Assembly: GCF_001659605.2 (NCBI RefSeq) | Contig: NC_035172.2 | Span: forward strand, 30,431,342-30,495,341 | Source: Manihot esculenta | Taxonomy: Eukaryota; Streptophyta; Magnoliopsida; Malpighiales; Euphorbiaceae | Direction: 5' to 3' | Length of the DNA stretch: 64,000 nucleotides | In this document: positions 44,048-55,204 of the stretch, piece by piece | How the letters are laid out: every line of letters begins with the position of its first letter | Position numbering within the stretch: position 1 is the stretch's first letter | Position numbers and translations under genes: made by a program | The notes under the pieces: model-generated | What the model was told of the DNA's origin: nothing | The model's input: only the letters and a program-made list of their open reading frames with translations | The model's database searches: none

Positions 44048-46079
44048 GGTCCCTTTGGTCCGCACGGGTGAGCTTTTTCTCTCCCATTGTCGGCCAAGGT
44101 GAGTCTCCGCCGCTCCTCCCTCAATCTTGAATGTTTTCCCTAGATCTTTCATGGTTTTCACGAGTTTTAACTTCCATTTTGAAGATTTGTGAGCTAAGAG
44201 CAAGTTTTGGGTGCTTGGAGGTTCAAAGAGCTCAATCTCTCCATCTCCAAGCTAGGATCGCCTTTCCTCTCGTTTCTTCAAGAGGTAAGTTCGGATCCAC
44301 CCTTGTTATGTATTTTTAAACAAGCTTTAAGTTGATTTATGGGTAGAGATGCATGTTTAGGCTTACTGATGAGCTTATGGGTTTTGATACTTTGATGAAC
44401 AATGTATGTTGGAAATGTGTTGTTTGAAGTGTTGTAGTTGGGGTATGTTATAGTTTGAGACCCCTAGGTGTGATGTATGATGTGTATGCATGTGTAGAAA
44501 CAAGTTTATGCATGTTTTGAGGTGTTTTGGAGGCTGAGGACACAAGGGAGCCAAGTTTCTGCCCTTCGGCAGAAACTCAGGTTCGGCCGCCGAAGTGACT
44601 TTCGGCCGCCGAACCCCCTTGTGGAGGCAGTTTCGGCTGCCGAAGCCTGCCCCCGAAACTTAAGTTTCGTCTCTGTCTGGGAGGTTCGGCCGCCGAAAGT
44701 GCCGCCGAACCTGCATGACTTTCGGCTGCAGAGGGACTTTCGGCCGCCGAACCTGCCGCCGAAAGTGCCCTGTTCAGCCATTCCTTGCATGTTTTCATGT
44801 GATGTTTTCAGGATGTTTTAGGGGGTTTTTGGGGAGTATTTTAGAGTCATGTTCATGTATGTTAGGTCCCTCATTTGAGTCCACCTGTGTAGGTTCGGAC
44901 CCGAGGAACCGAGACCCCCAGCAGTGAGCCAGCTGCTTCAGAGTCTCTTCAGAGCTAGCCAGAGGTGAGTGGAATAAACTTTAAGTTTTAAAGCAAATTA
45001 ATGAAATGTTTTAGCATGATTCACGCATCATGAATGCCATGAGATATTTTAGGTTGTTTGCACTAGAATCCACGAATATGTTGCATTGCATACTTTGTTG
45101 TTGATGTGGATGAATGTTGGATGATCCATTAGCCCTTTTATGTCATGATAGCCTATGTGAGTCCAGGTGTGCCTGCTACGGCTCTACGCCCCTGGCACTA
45201 TGATTGATTATGGTAGTCCGGGTGTGCCTGCTACGGCTCTACGCCCCCGGCATGTATGAGTAAGAAAGATAGGGGCTAATTGGTGACAAGTTCATCCTTG
45301 TTATGAAATGTTTGTGTTATGGCGCATACATGAGAGCATGATTTAAATTGATGTTTTATTATTCTGCTCACTGGGCTCTAGTAGCTCACCCCACTCCCTT
45401 TATCCCCAGAGTTGCAGGTACAGGATAGATCGGGAAGTCGGCTAGAGTGAAGTTAAGTCATGTATGATGTAATAGATAGTAGTGGACATGAATATGATGT
45501 AATGAGTAATTATGACTATGTTAATGTAATGAAAGAGTAATGTATAATTATGTAATGATGATGATGATTGAGGATTAGTATGTGCTTGACCCTATGTTTA
45601 TGGTTATCCCCTTGACACATGATCTATAGAAATGTTTTTATGATGTATTTGATAGTCCAAGCTTATCGAATGATGAAATACCCCATTGGAGCATTTGATG
45701 AGGACTCCAGTGGTGGTTATGTTATTAGATGTGCACATGTTCAGGTTAAGCTTGGAAAAGGAAAGAAAAAAGTTTACAGTTTTATGTATGTTGTTGATCA
45801 TGTATGGGATATTACAGGTTACAGGAGGTATGTTTGGCTTGCTACGGGTCCCGGCGGCCTTAAGCCGATCTGGATCCTAGCGCCGGTAACGGGTCGGATT
45901 TCCGGGTCGTTACACACATCACTTTTGAGATGTTGAATTTGGATGGCCAAACTAGCAGCATAAGTTGATTCAAGCTTGACCCAAACACCTAACGTTGTCG
46001 AAACTCCAACTATATTATTTATCACACTTTCGGAAAGAGAGGGAAGTAACCAAGTGAGAATAGTTTGATCCTCACGGAA

Positions 46080-46376
46080 TCAAATTATATGATCTGGATT
46101 CAGTTCGTGCGAGTTCGGCAACAAAGCAGGAGGTGGAGTATAGGTTTTGCCAATGTTTTTCTCAAGATTATACCCACACAAAAGTAGCAGGATTTGCGTT
46201 TCCCAAACAACATAATTCACAGAGGTAAGCTTGACAGCAATTTGATTATAAATGTTTGGAATATAGGAAGTGAATGAGGTAAGTATGAAAAAATGAACTG
46301 CAGGAGAAGAAGCAGATGGAGAAGAAACAGATGGAGTGATTGTGCTATCAGTCATGGTTAACACAAAGAAAAGCAC
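46080..46376 (-). pseudogene. Copia-3 Gag N-terminal fragment
   Basis: A Ser/Thr/Pro-rich start is followed by NQIAVKLTSVNYVVWETQILLLLCGYNLEKNIGKTY, matching the Copia-1 Gag N-terminus (HVKLTSLNYVLWKTQMLPLLRGYNLDRHINKSY). It continues to solo LTR D at 45915. Confidence 0.85.
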
Positions 46377-46412
46377 AAAATGATTATAGAAAAATGACCA
46401 TTAAACTAAAAG

Positions 46413-46567
46413 GGCTCTGATACCACTGATGAAGCATACTGTATTAAACGTATTAATAGAGGTATATAATCTTTACAGATGATAAGATAACATTTATATA
46501 TGATAAGATTCCTAATTGTATATAGTTCTAAACTAATTATATTTAAAATATAACTGTTATTCTATCA
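46413..46567 (-). repeat. Primer site and 5' LTR of Copia-3
   Basis: On the minus strand TGGTATCAGAGCC (46425-46413) follows, after one base, a 141-bp LTR (46567-46427) that starts TGATAGAATAAC and ends CTTCATCA. It is close in size to the Copia-1 LTR, with loose similarity near its end. Confidence 0.75.
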
Positions 46568-49500
46568 CTTCTAAATGAGAGCAGGAGATTTTTAAATTTC
46601 CTAAAAAATTACAAGATTGATAGCAAATTAGAATGATTTTGGCTTCATATTGGAATAAGTTACCTAAATAAATTAAATAATTTTTTATAATTATATATGA
46701 ATTTTATTTTTTAAATTAATTAATTAAAAAATATTTTATTTTAAATATGAGAATCAATAAAGAATAAATTAATCAAATTCGATTCTTGTAAATATTTTGA
46801 TTCCACATGTCCGGTTAATGTAATTTTAAGTTCAGAAAATTAAGGTGACTATTGTAATTATGGCAAAAAAAATTAAATTTATCTATCAACTGTATGGTAG
46901 AATAAAAAATGAAAAATTTTTATTTTTAATTTAAATTTATTACTAAACTATCATAAATAGACTAAATAAAATAAAATAAATTGAGTACAACATGGTTCAC
47001 ACTCTTCAATACTAATAAATAATGATTTTATTTTTTAAAAAATAAATAATAATTTTATTTAATATTTTAATAATAATTTAAAAGTAATTTTGAATTAAAA
47101 ATTAAAATATAATACTTTTAGCTCGTTGTAGAATTTAGAAATAAATTTAATTTTTTAACCTTACAATTATTAATATTTTTTTTATTATTTTAAAAAATTC
47201 ATTAAAATATCTTTAAATTTTAATTTTATATAGTTTATTTTTTAATGTATTTTTTAACATATATTACAGCATCATTTCATTAGTTAAATTTTAGATAAAT
47301 AACTATTCTGTCTCTGAAATTTATTATTATTAACACTTTTATTAATTTATTTTTAACTATATTTAAATATTATTTCTCTATCATGATATTTTATTCTTCT
47401 CAAGTATTAATAATCAACAGAATAAAAGGACAAAAATGTTATAATAAATCAAAATTTGAGAACATTTTAATAAATTTATAAAAGTATGAAAGAAAAATTA
47501 CTATTTAATTTATGTGATATAAAAAAATTATTATTTAATTTTTTAATTTGAAAAATATATTAAAATATTTTTAGATATTAAAATTTTATTAATTAATTTT
47601 TTTATTAATTTTAATTATTAAATATTAAAATAAATTTAAAATGTTCATAATTATAAAAACTGGTTAGTTTATATTTTTATAAAATTGAATAATTAATTAA
47701 TAAATTTTTTTATATAATTAAAATAAAATAATAAAATACTTAATATTTAAAATTAATAAAAAAATTGATTAATAATTTTTTAAAAATATTTTAAGATATT
47801 TTAATATAATTTTTAAAATTAAAAAAATAATTAATGAATTTTTTAAAAAACTAAATAATAAATTATTTAAATATTATATTTTTTTAATAATAACATTACT
47901 ATTTGTTAATTCACCCGAAAATTAATTATCATTGGTAGTGGAATCATTGCTCTCAATAAAATAATATTTTAGAAAGAGACTGATGGTGGTCCTAATAATA
48001 TCTTAGACAGAGGCAAGGTTCGTAACCTGCGAGGGTGGACTATCTTTGTCTTGTGTTGTCTTGTCCACACGCGATGAGTAAGTTTTTTTTATATATATAT
48101 AAGAAATATAATATTGATGCAATGGTAAAATAGAGATACATTGTTATTGATTAAATTTATAAAAAAAATAGAATATAAAATCAGAAATATTTAGAGCAGT
48201 CACTCTTAATACTTTAAATATATTAAAAAATAGAGTGAATATAATAAATAATTAAAATTTTAAGTGGAATAAAATAATAATATATATTTATTTTTTTAAT
48301 TATTTTTTTATAGAATAAAAAAATAAAAATAAAAATAATATTTTTTAATGTTTTAATGATAATGTAGCCTACTAATTTGGTACAGGATTTTTCGTGTTAA
48401 CTGATTGAGAATTTTATAATTATAGACAGTAATAAAATTATGTTGAATTATACCTGTTAATAGTAATTTTATATCGAAATTTATTTTATTAAGATAAATC
48501 TTAATAATAAATCGACTATTTGAGGGTATTTAAATTTTTTTTTAATAAAATTGTATTTTTTAATTATTAAATTTTTATTTGACAATTTTATTTTGTGATG
48601 ATAATTCATAATTCACTTTGAATGATTACGGTACAACATTAAATATATTTAAGTAGTTTATTAAATTTAAATAAAAATAATTAATAATATGCATTACCAA
48701 TGTTGATTAAATTATCAGAATTCATCAATAAATATAATATAATATAAATTTTTATCGAAAAATATAAAAATATATGAAAAACATAAAAATATACAGAATT
48801 ATAAAGTTTTACTCAAAGATAATTTGGGCATAGTAAAATAATTTTAAATACAATACTTATTCTTTTCTTTTTAGAAAAAATAAATAAATTTTTTTTAGTG
48901 TGTTTTCTTTAACTTATTATTTTTATGGCTTATAAAAAATTCAAATTAGTAAATCTGCATAAAGGAATATCCTCCACGTCAATTTGAGATTATAATTTTT
49001 GAATCAAAAGTAGCCAATAATTCACACTATATTTTAAATATTAGTGATATAGCATAATAATCGTTTAATATAAATTATAGGCTAACATTTCAAAATAGAT
49101 TTAGTGATAAGAGTTTGATTTGAGAATACTTGATTGTACTGAGAAAAAAAGATTCAGACACTTACCACCTTAATTTTTTGCTAAAATTCACTCTCTCAAC
49201 TAAGAGACGAAATTTTATAAAAAATTACTATCGGATAACGTAATTTAGTAGATTCTCATTATATTTATTATTACGAAATCACTTATTAATTAATCGATAT
49301 CAATCGAATTATCAAAAAATACGATAATTAATTTCATATTTTTACCATATAAATCACAAATTACAGATATTAAAATATGTATTTTTATATAATTATTCTT
49401 GAGTTTTAAGTAATTCTTTAGGTTTGTTTATTTTTAATTTATTAATTTAAATATTAGTGGAGTAATAACTGTTATGTTTTCTTTATAGTAGTAATAAATA

Positions 49501-52500
49501 TAAAAATAATTATAAAAAAAAAACATAATTGAAGCTTCATGAAGGATTCTAAAACTAAAATCTAATTTTAAATTTAAGTTAATTAATTAATTTAAATTAA
49601 CTAATATCACCCACTTGATTTAAAAAAAATTGCCATCAATTTGCAGATTATTCACTCATAATTGTGCCTAATAAATAAAAAAATAAAAAAATAAAATTAA
49701 TATTTTAAATGTTAAATTTGATTTAAAAAATAAATAAAATAAACTAAAATTATAACCGACAGTTGCATGGTCCATGCAACTGCCTAAAAGATTAAGGGAA
49801 GGCAGCAGTTCATGTATATTATTTTATTTCATTTTTTTAGTGTGTGAAGTTTTTTTCTCATTCATGAAATAACCATTAGACTAAGGCTGATTTGTTTTAA
49901 TGAAAAAAATTTTAATTTTTTTATATTTTTTTATATTCTAGATATTTAAAAAATAAATTATTTTTTATAAAGTTTATTAACACCTCTAAATATAAATGTA
50001 TTAAATATATTTTATTTTTAAAATAAAATAAAATAAATTATTCAGTTAAAAAATAATTTAAAAAAAATTATGTAAAATATTTTTAAAATACAAATTATTT
50101 TCTGTAAATAAATAAAGTCTAAAACTAAACTCTATTTGTTTATGGGAAATTTTATTATTTAATTTAATTTAAAAAATAAAATATATTAATAAATTCATAT
50201 AGAAAAATTTTAATAAAATATTTAAAATATGAAAAATAACTTAATTTTTTTTATAAAAATGTAGAAAATGTGAAACAAACAAAAACGGAGGCTTTGAGAT
50301 TTTAATCTTGAAAAATTGAGACTATGATATGAAAATTATTTTAATTTGAGTTTGAATGGTATCAACAAATTTCCTAAAGATAGAGAAGAAGATATAAAGT
50401 ATCATACACTCCAACTCATAGTGTCGACATAATCGAAAGACCCAATTGGAAAGAACACTCCAACTCATGTTGTGGACATAATGGAAAGCTTCTTGCTCCG
50501 CAGTCCAAAGTGGCATCAAAGCTGATTTGCTATGAGCCATTCTTTTTTGGCACAACTAATAAAGTATTAAAGTTGCTTTCATCAGCCACTCATCGCTTCT
50601 TCCTTAGTGGAATATTGGATCTCCGCATCGAAGGCTGCAGATTTTTACGCCTACCATTTCAGAAACTATACTGTTGAGCGGTTATTTCATGTAAATATGT
50701 GATATAAAATAATAAATAAATAGTAAATTAACACATCAATCGATGTAATTATTAATAATTTTGAATAATATCGTTAAAAAAAAATCATTTTGAATAGTGT
50801 AACTATTAGAAAATTATAAATTGTTAGTTTATGTTACACTCTTTTCCTAGGAATTGTGTTCTCTACTCAACGCCTGTTCAAGAGCGTGTAATTCAATTCA
50901 ACTTATGCATCACGTTAGATTCAATATTTTTTAGAAAAAATTAATTTTTTAATTTTTAAAATATAGTATAATTAATGAATTTATTTCGCTATTTTTAAAA
51001 TTCAACACTCTAAAATTTAATTTTATCAAAATCTAAAATTTTTTAATAAAATTTTTTTATTAAATTAATGATTTATCTCTAATTAAAAAAAAGAGAATTT
51101 TTTTTAAAAAAATATTTTTTAATCTTTAAAATATAGTATAAATAATTAATTTATCTCTCTATTTTGAAAATCTAACATTTTAATTTCTAAAATTTAATTT
51201 TATCAAAATCTAAAATGTTTTGTTAAAAGATTTTATTAAATCAATGATATAATTTCAAAAATATCATTGTCAAATAATAGAATGAAAAAATTATTATTTA
51301 ATTCTTATAATGTGAAGAAACTAACTAGTTAATTTTTTTATTTTGAAAAACACATTAAAATATTTCTAATATTAAAACATTTTTAATATTTTAAAAAATT
51401 TATTAATTACTCACTCTGTTAATTTTATCGTTAAGCATTTTACTATTTAATTTTTATAATTTTAAAAAAACTTATTAGTTAATCTCTCAAATTATTAAAA
51501 AAATTTTATTAATTAGTCTCTCCATATTAAGAGTATTTTAATTTTTTTTAATAACACTTAATGATGAAAACTAACGAAAGAACTAAATAATATACCTTTT
51601 AAAATATTAAGAACGTTTGAATGCATTTTTTAAACGGTGAGCAGTGAATATGATGGCATTATAAAAATAACTTCTATTGAATTTTAACTTTTTATTTTTA
51701 ATAATTTAAATTTTATATATTTTAATTTTTATTATATTTGTTAAACTTGAATCTTGAATTTATTGAAATTTTTAATTATTTATAATGATTGAATTTGAAA
51801 TTTTTTTATTTAAATTTTGACGAAATTAAATTTAGATTAAAGTATTAGATTCGAAGAATAGAATGATAAATCTGTTAATTATGTTATCTCTAAGAAAAAA
51901 AATTTTTATTGAATTTAAATATTGAATTTATTAAAATTTTTATTTATTTGTAAAGATTTGAAATTTTTCATTATTATTTTAATTTTTAAATGCAATTTTA
52001 TTGATTCTATTTTTGAAGAAAGTGACCTATAAATTAATTCTGAAATCTATAATTCTATTGAGTATTATAAAATTATCAATTAAAATATACACTTTTATCA
52101 TTTGTATTTTACAGGTAAATAAATAATTAATCGACTAATGAAAATGTTAGATCCATATTGTATTATTGCAATGTAATAAAATATACAAAAAAGTTCTATA
52201 CATATTTTTTAGCAATCATCTTGTATTGTTGTGATGATGGCACATCTCCATTATTTTAATATTAAAAATGTGGTATAATTAGTAAAAATTTAAAAATAAA
52301 AAAATATTTTTAATATTTTTTTTGAACTGAAATAATTTTAATATTATATGATAGAATTGTAAAAATTTACACATTTTTTTATTATTATATAATAATTATC
52401 CCATTCATTTAGTTATTCCGTCCTTTTAGTTTTCTATTAGTCTAAGAAATATTCCATTAATAACTAATATAATTATTTTATAAAATTTATGATTATTCAC

Positions 52501-52863
52501 TAATTTTAAATTAATATGTATGAGAAAAATTATAATTTTAAACGGATTAAATATAGTAAAATTTAAAAATTTAATTTTAAAAGTATAATAATTAATTCAT
52601 TAATTATATTAAAATTTAAAAATAAAAATGTAATTTATATAATATATAATTTTTTTATATTGAAAAAAATTTAAGTATTGATGAAATTATTTTAAGTTTA
52701 ATCAGTTTAAATGAATTAATTATATAAAAATTTAAATATAAAAATATATAATATTTTATCTATTAATTATATTAAAATTTAAAAATTAAAATATAATTTA
52801 TTTAAAAATATTTTTTTTGTGCAATATTTTATATGTTTTAATATAGAAAATTCTAAAAAATTG
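46568..52863. other. Long AT-rich spacer, nearly featureless
   Basis: About 6.3 kb of A/T-rich DNA with no credible gene, RNA or complete transposon. One less AT-rich island (47950-48080) was not recognised. A possible Copia scrap at 50430-50560 is listed separately. Confidence 0.5.
50430..50560 (-). pseudogene. Possible Copia RNase H scrap
   Basis: One minus-strand frame reads LRSKKLSIMSTT, like the RSKKQSIMSTTEAEY motif of Copia RNase H, followed by a stop. A diverged second copy of the same 50-60 bp lies beside it at about 50400-50450. The match is short, so this is tentative. Confidence 0.25.
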
Positions 52864-52871
52864 CAAAAGAC

Positions 52872-54204
52872 TAGGGCTGTAAATGAGTCAAGCTATTCGT
52901 GAGCTACTCGAGACTCGACTCGATAAAAGCTCGACCGAGTTCGGCTTGTTTTTTAAACGAGTCAAGCTCGAGCTCAATTTTGAGGCTCGTCACTTAAACG
53001 AGCTGAGCTTGAACTCCATAGTATTCGGCTCGTTAAGACTCGCGAGCTGACTCGTTTATAGGCTCGCGAGCTGGCTCGTTGAGAAGGCTCGCGAATTGGC
53101 TCGTTGAGAAGGCTCACGAGCAGACTCGTTAAATAGGCTCGTGAGTAATATTGTTTAAATAAATTGGTGAACCAATTCATTAAATAAATTTATGAAGTGC
53201 ATATATTATTAAAAAAATAAAAATAATTATAAAGTTATAAAATTTAAACTATTATAAATACTTGAAAATTATAGTATTGAAAATTACAAATAATTAAGAT
53301 TAATTATTATAATTAATATTTTTTAAAATTAAATTATAAAAATCTTTTGTATATAATTATTATAATAAGATTCCATAAAATTAATGTATAATCACAAATA
53401 ATTAATATTAATTATTATAATAAGTATTCTTTAAAATTATAGTACTACATGATAAATTGAGTTGTAAAAATTATATACATTTTAAAATTAAAGTATAATT
53501 ATAAAAAAAATTTTGTATATAATTAAGCATATAATATAAAAGATGATAATAATTATCAAAGTATATTAATAATAATTAATTAAGGTTATATGGATGTTGA
53601 AGTTGAAATTCAAGTTAACTAATTGAACAAGCATGAAGATGATTATGAAGATAATTAAATTATATTAGCTTGTTTCAACTGTTGGAAGTTGGAATCAACT
53701 TTATTCGTTTGATATTAAATTTTGTGTGTAATCTAATTTTATTATATTGTTGAATTTATATTTATTTGTGTTATTTTAGTTATAAATTGTGTTACGTAAT
53801 TTTTTTTATGTACACTCTCTTTTTTTATATTATTTAAATTAATGATGATTAAAAACTGATTAAAGTGTAATTATTAATTCGAGCTCGAGCCTGAACTTGA
53901 GTTCAAACCAAACTTTTTAATTTTGAGCTCGGTCTCAAACTTTTTTAACGAGTTTCTTAATCGAACTTTCCGAATTCGAACTCGAGTTTTATTAACGAGT
54001 TTCTTAATCGAGTTTTTCGAGTTCGAGCTCGAATTAGGCTCGTTATTAAATCGAACGAGTCTTTCACGAATCGAGTTCGAATCGAGTTCGATTATAATAT
54101 TTAATTCTCAAGCTGAACTCGAATCAAATATTAGAGTTCGAGTCAAACTCGAACTCGAGCTCGAACTTCTAAATTTTTTTAATAAACGAGCTTGAACTTT
54201 ACAA
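52872..54204. mobile_element. hAT-like non-autonomous DNA element, copy 2
   Basis: The 1333-bp unit begins TAGGGCTGTAAATGAG and ends GAACTTTACAA, with CAAAAGAC on both sides (52864-52871 and 54205-54212; the match can be extended by a T). As in copy 1, both ends are packed with CGAGCTCGA motifs around an AT-rich core, and the ends are imperfect inverted repeats. A block of AGGCTCGCGAGCTGGCTCGTTGAGA-like units near 53040-53130 matches the minisatellite zone of copy 1. No transposase. Confidence 0.72.
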
Positions 54205-54212
54205 CAAAAGAC

Positions 54213-55204
54213 TGCACACCAAGCGATGCAAGTCTTTACTGAACCAAGCAGTAGAGTGAGAGAAAGTAGCGTCACGTGCACAGAGCGTGAAGCGGACGTT
54301 GCAAAGAGACGGCCATTAAAGAATTTCTAGTTATAGTAATATATATCTTTGTCGTTTTCAATGGCACACGACCGCCCGTGCAATGACGAGCCCACCACGA
54401 CAAATACGTCAGCTCGCTCCTCTCACACACATGGCAACATCCAAGTACCCAACTTGTCCGTTCCCACGGACCCTCTTGTAACCCCAGCAACCCCGGTCCA
54501 GCTCACACTTGATGCCACGTCGTTTTGCAACGTCTGATCTTAAAAAGGAAAATTCGATGGATGCCTTATAGACATAATAAATTTAATTATTGCAATCTTA
54601 TATAAGGTAGAATATAATTTATTTTCTTTGCATAAGTGAGTTTAAATTAAAATTCACAAAATTCTGTAAATGGAAAACAGAGAATAAGATGCCTATGAAT
54701 TTGGCTGACGTGGCGCACTCACTTGAAGTTCATATCAGAATCGAATTGATGCATGCAACTTCAATGGCTGCTCTCATTCTTCTCATTCCCTTAACTAAAA
54801 GCCCCAAATTTACTCGGAACGCTGCCGCTTTGGCAGTTCCTTTATTATATATAAAAAATAAAATTAACAGCCATATTTTTAGACATTTATTACTAAAATT
54901 TTAGTTTTTTAGTAATAAATGCAAACTTATATAAATTAATTGTAGTGACTAAAAAAGGAAGATGGAAGTTTTATTAAAATAGAAGGATTAAATAATAATT
55001 TTACAAGAAAAAGGAAGGAGCAGAGACTGCCGGTGTTTTTCGTTACCCGTCGAAGCTCTTATCTTCTCTTAATAGTTTATACTAGAAAAGCAAAGGCATG
55101 AACGAAAACGATAAAGAACACTTCAGAAGCAAAGCAAGAAAACCGCAGCTAAATCTCTAAAGCCTTCTCTGTCAATTTTCAGTAGATTCTAATCTCAACA
55201 AACC
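54213..55204 (+). promoter_or_regulatory. Upstream region of the NRAMP gene
   Basis: About 1 kb between the hAT-like element and the NRAMP start codon. It holds a G-box CACGTG at 54273-54278 and other ACGT cores (GCCACGTCG near 54513, GACGTGGCGC near 54705). G-boxes are bound by bHLH and bZIP factors, and bHLH factors control iron genes in plants, but any link here is inference. Short open frames in this region are not recognised. Confidence 0.3.

Larger units (their letters stand above)
43684..45914 (+). mobile_element. Solo LTR D of the chromovirus family, inverted, TSD CACAT
   Basis: 2231 bp, TGTAATACCCGG to GGGTCGTTACA, so it is in plus orientation, opposite to the other copies. CACAT flanks it at 43679-43683 and 45915-45919. 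It splits the Copia-3 gag. It has the four upstream palindromes, a TATA box at 44040-44047, a conserved splice donor-like AGAG/GTAAGT at 44281-44290, a second palindrome-rich cluster (44580-44770), and two copies of a GTGCCTGCTACGGCTCTACG unit near 45165-45250. Open frames within it reflect GC-rich repeats and are not genes. Confidence 0.92.
31500..46567 (-). mobile_element. Copia-3: old Ty1/Copia element split by three insertions
   Basis: On the minus strand: 5' LTR (46567-46427), primer site, gag N-terminus (46376-46080), then solo LTR D, gag continued and protease/pre-integrase region (43680-42740), then the complete chromovirus, then integrase (32863-32643), a Mutator-like element, and integrase continued to about 31500, where the copy is truncated. 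The pieces join with the same order as Copia-1: FRSWH before the chromovirus and GHAHDHAVLSTLRHNN after it. Polymerase and 3' LTR are lost. Stops and frameshifts make it inactive. Confidence 0.85.

Noticed and set aside
45619..45936. 105-residue open frame at the end of solo LTR D
   Set aside because: It covers the LTR terminus and runs into the flanking Copia sequence. It is a chance frame.
47950..48080. GC-richer island in the AT-rich spacer as a possible RNA gene
   Set aside because: No cloverleaf, snoRNA boxes or other RNA landmark could be made out.
54349..54537. Short open frames between the hAT-like element and NRAMP
   Set aside because: Overlapping frames on both strands, no recognisable product, and promoter position.
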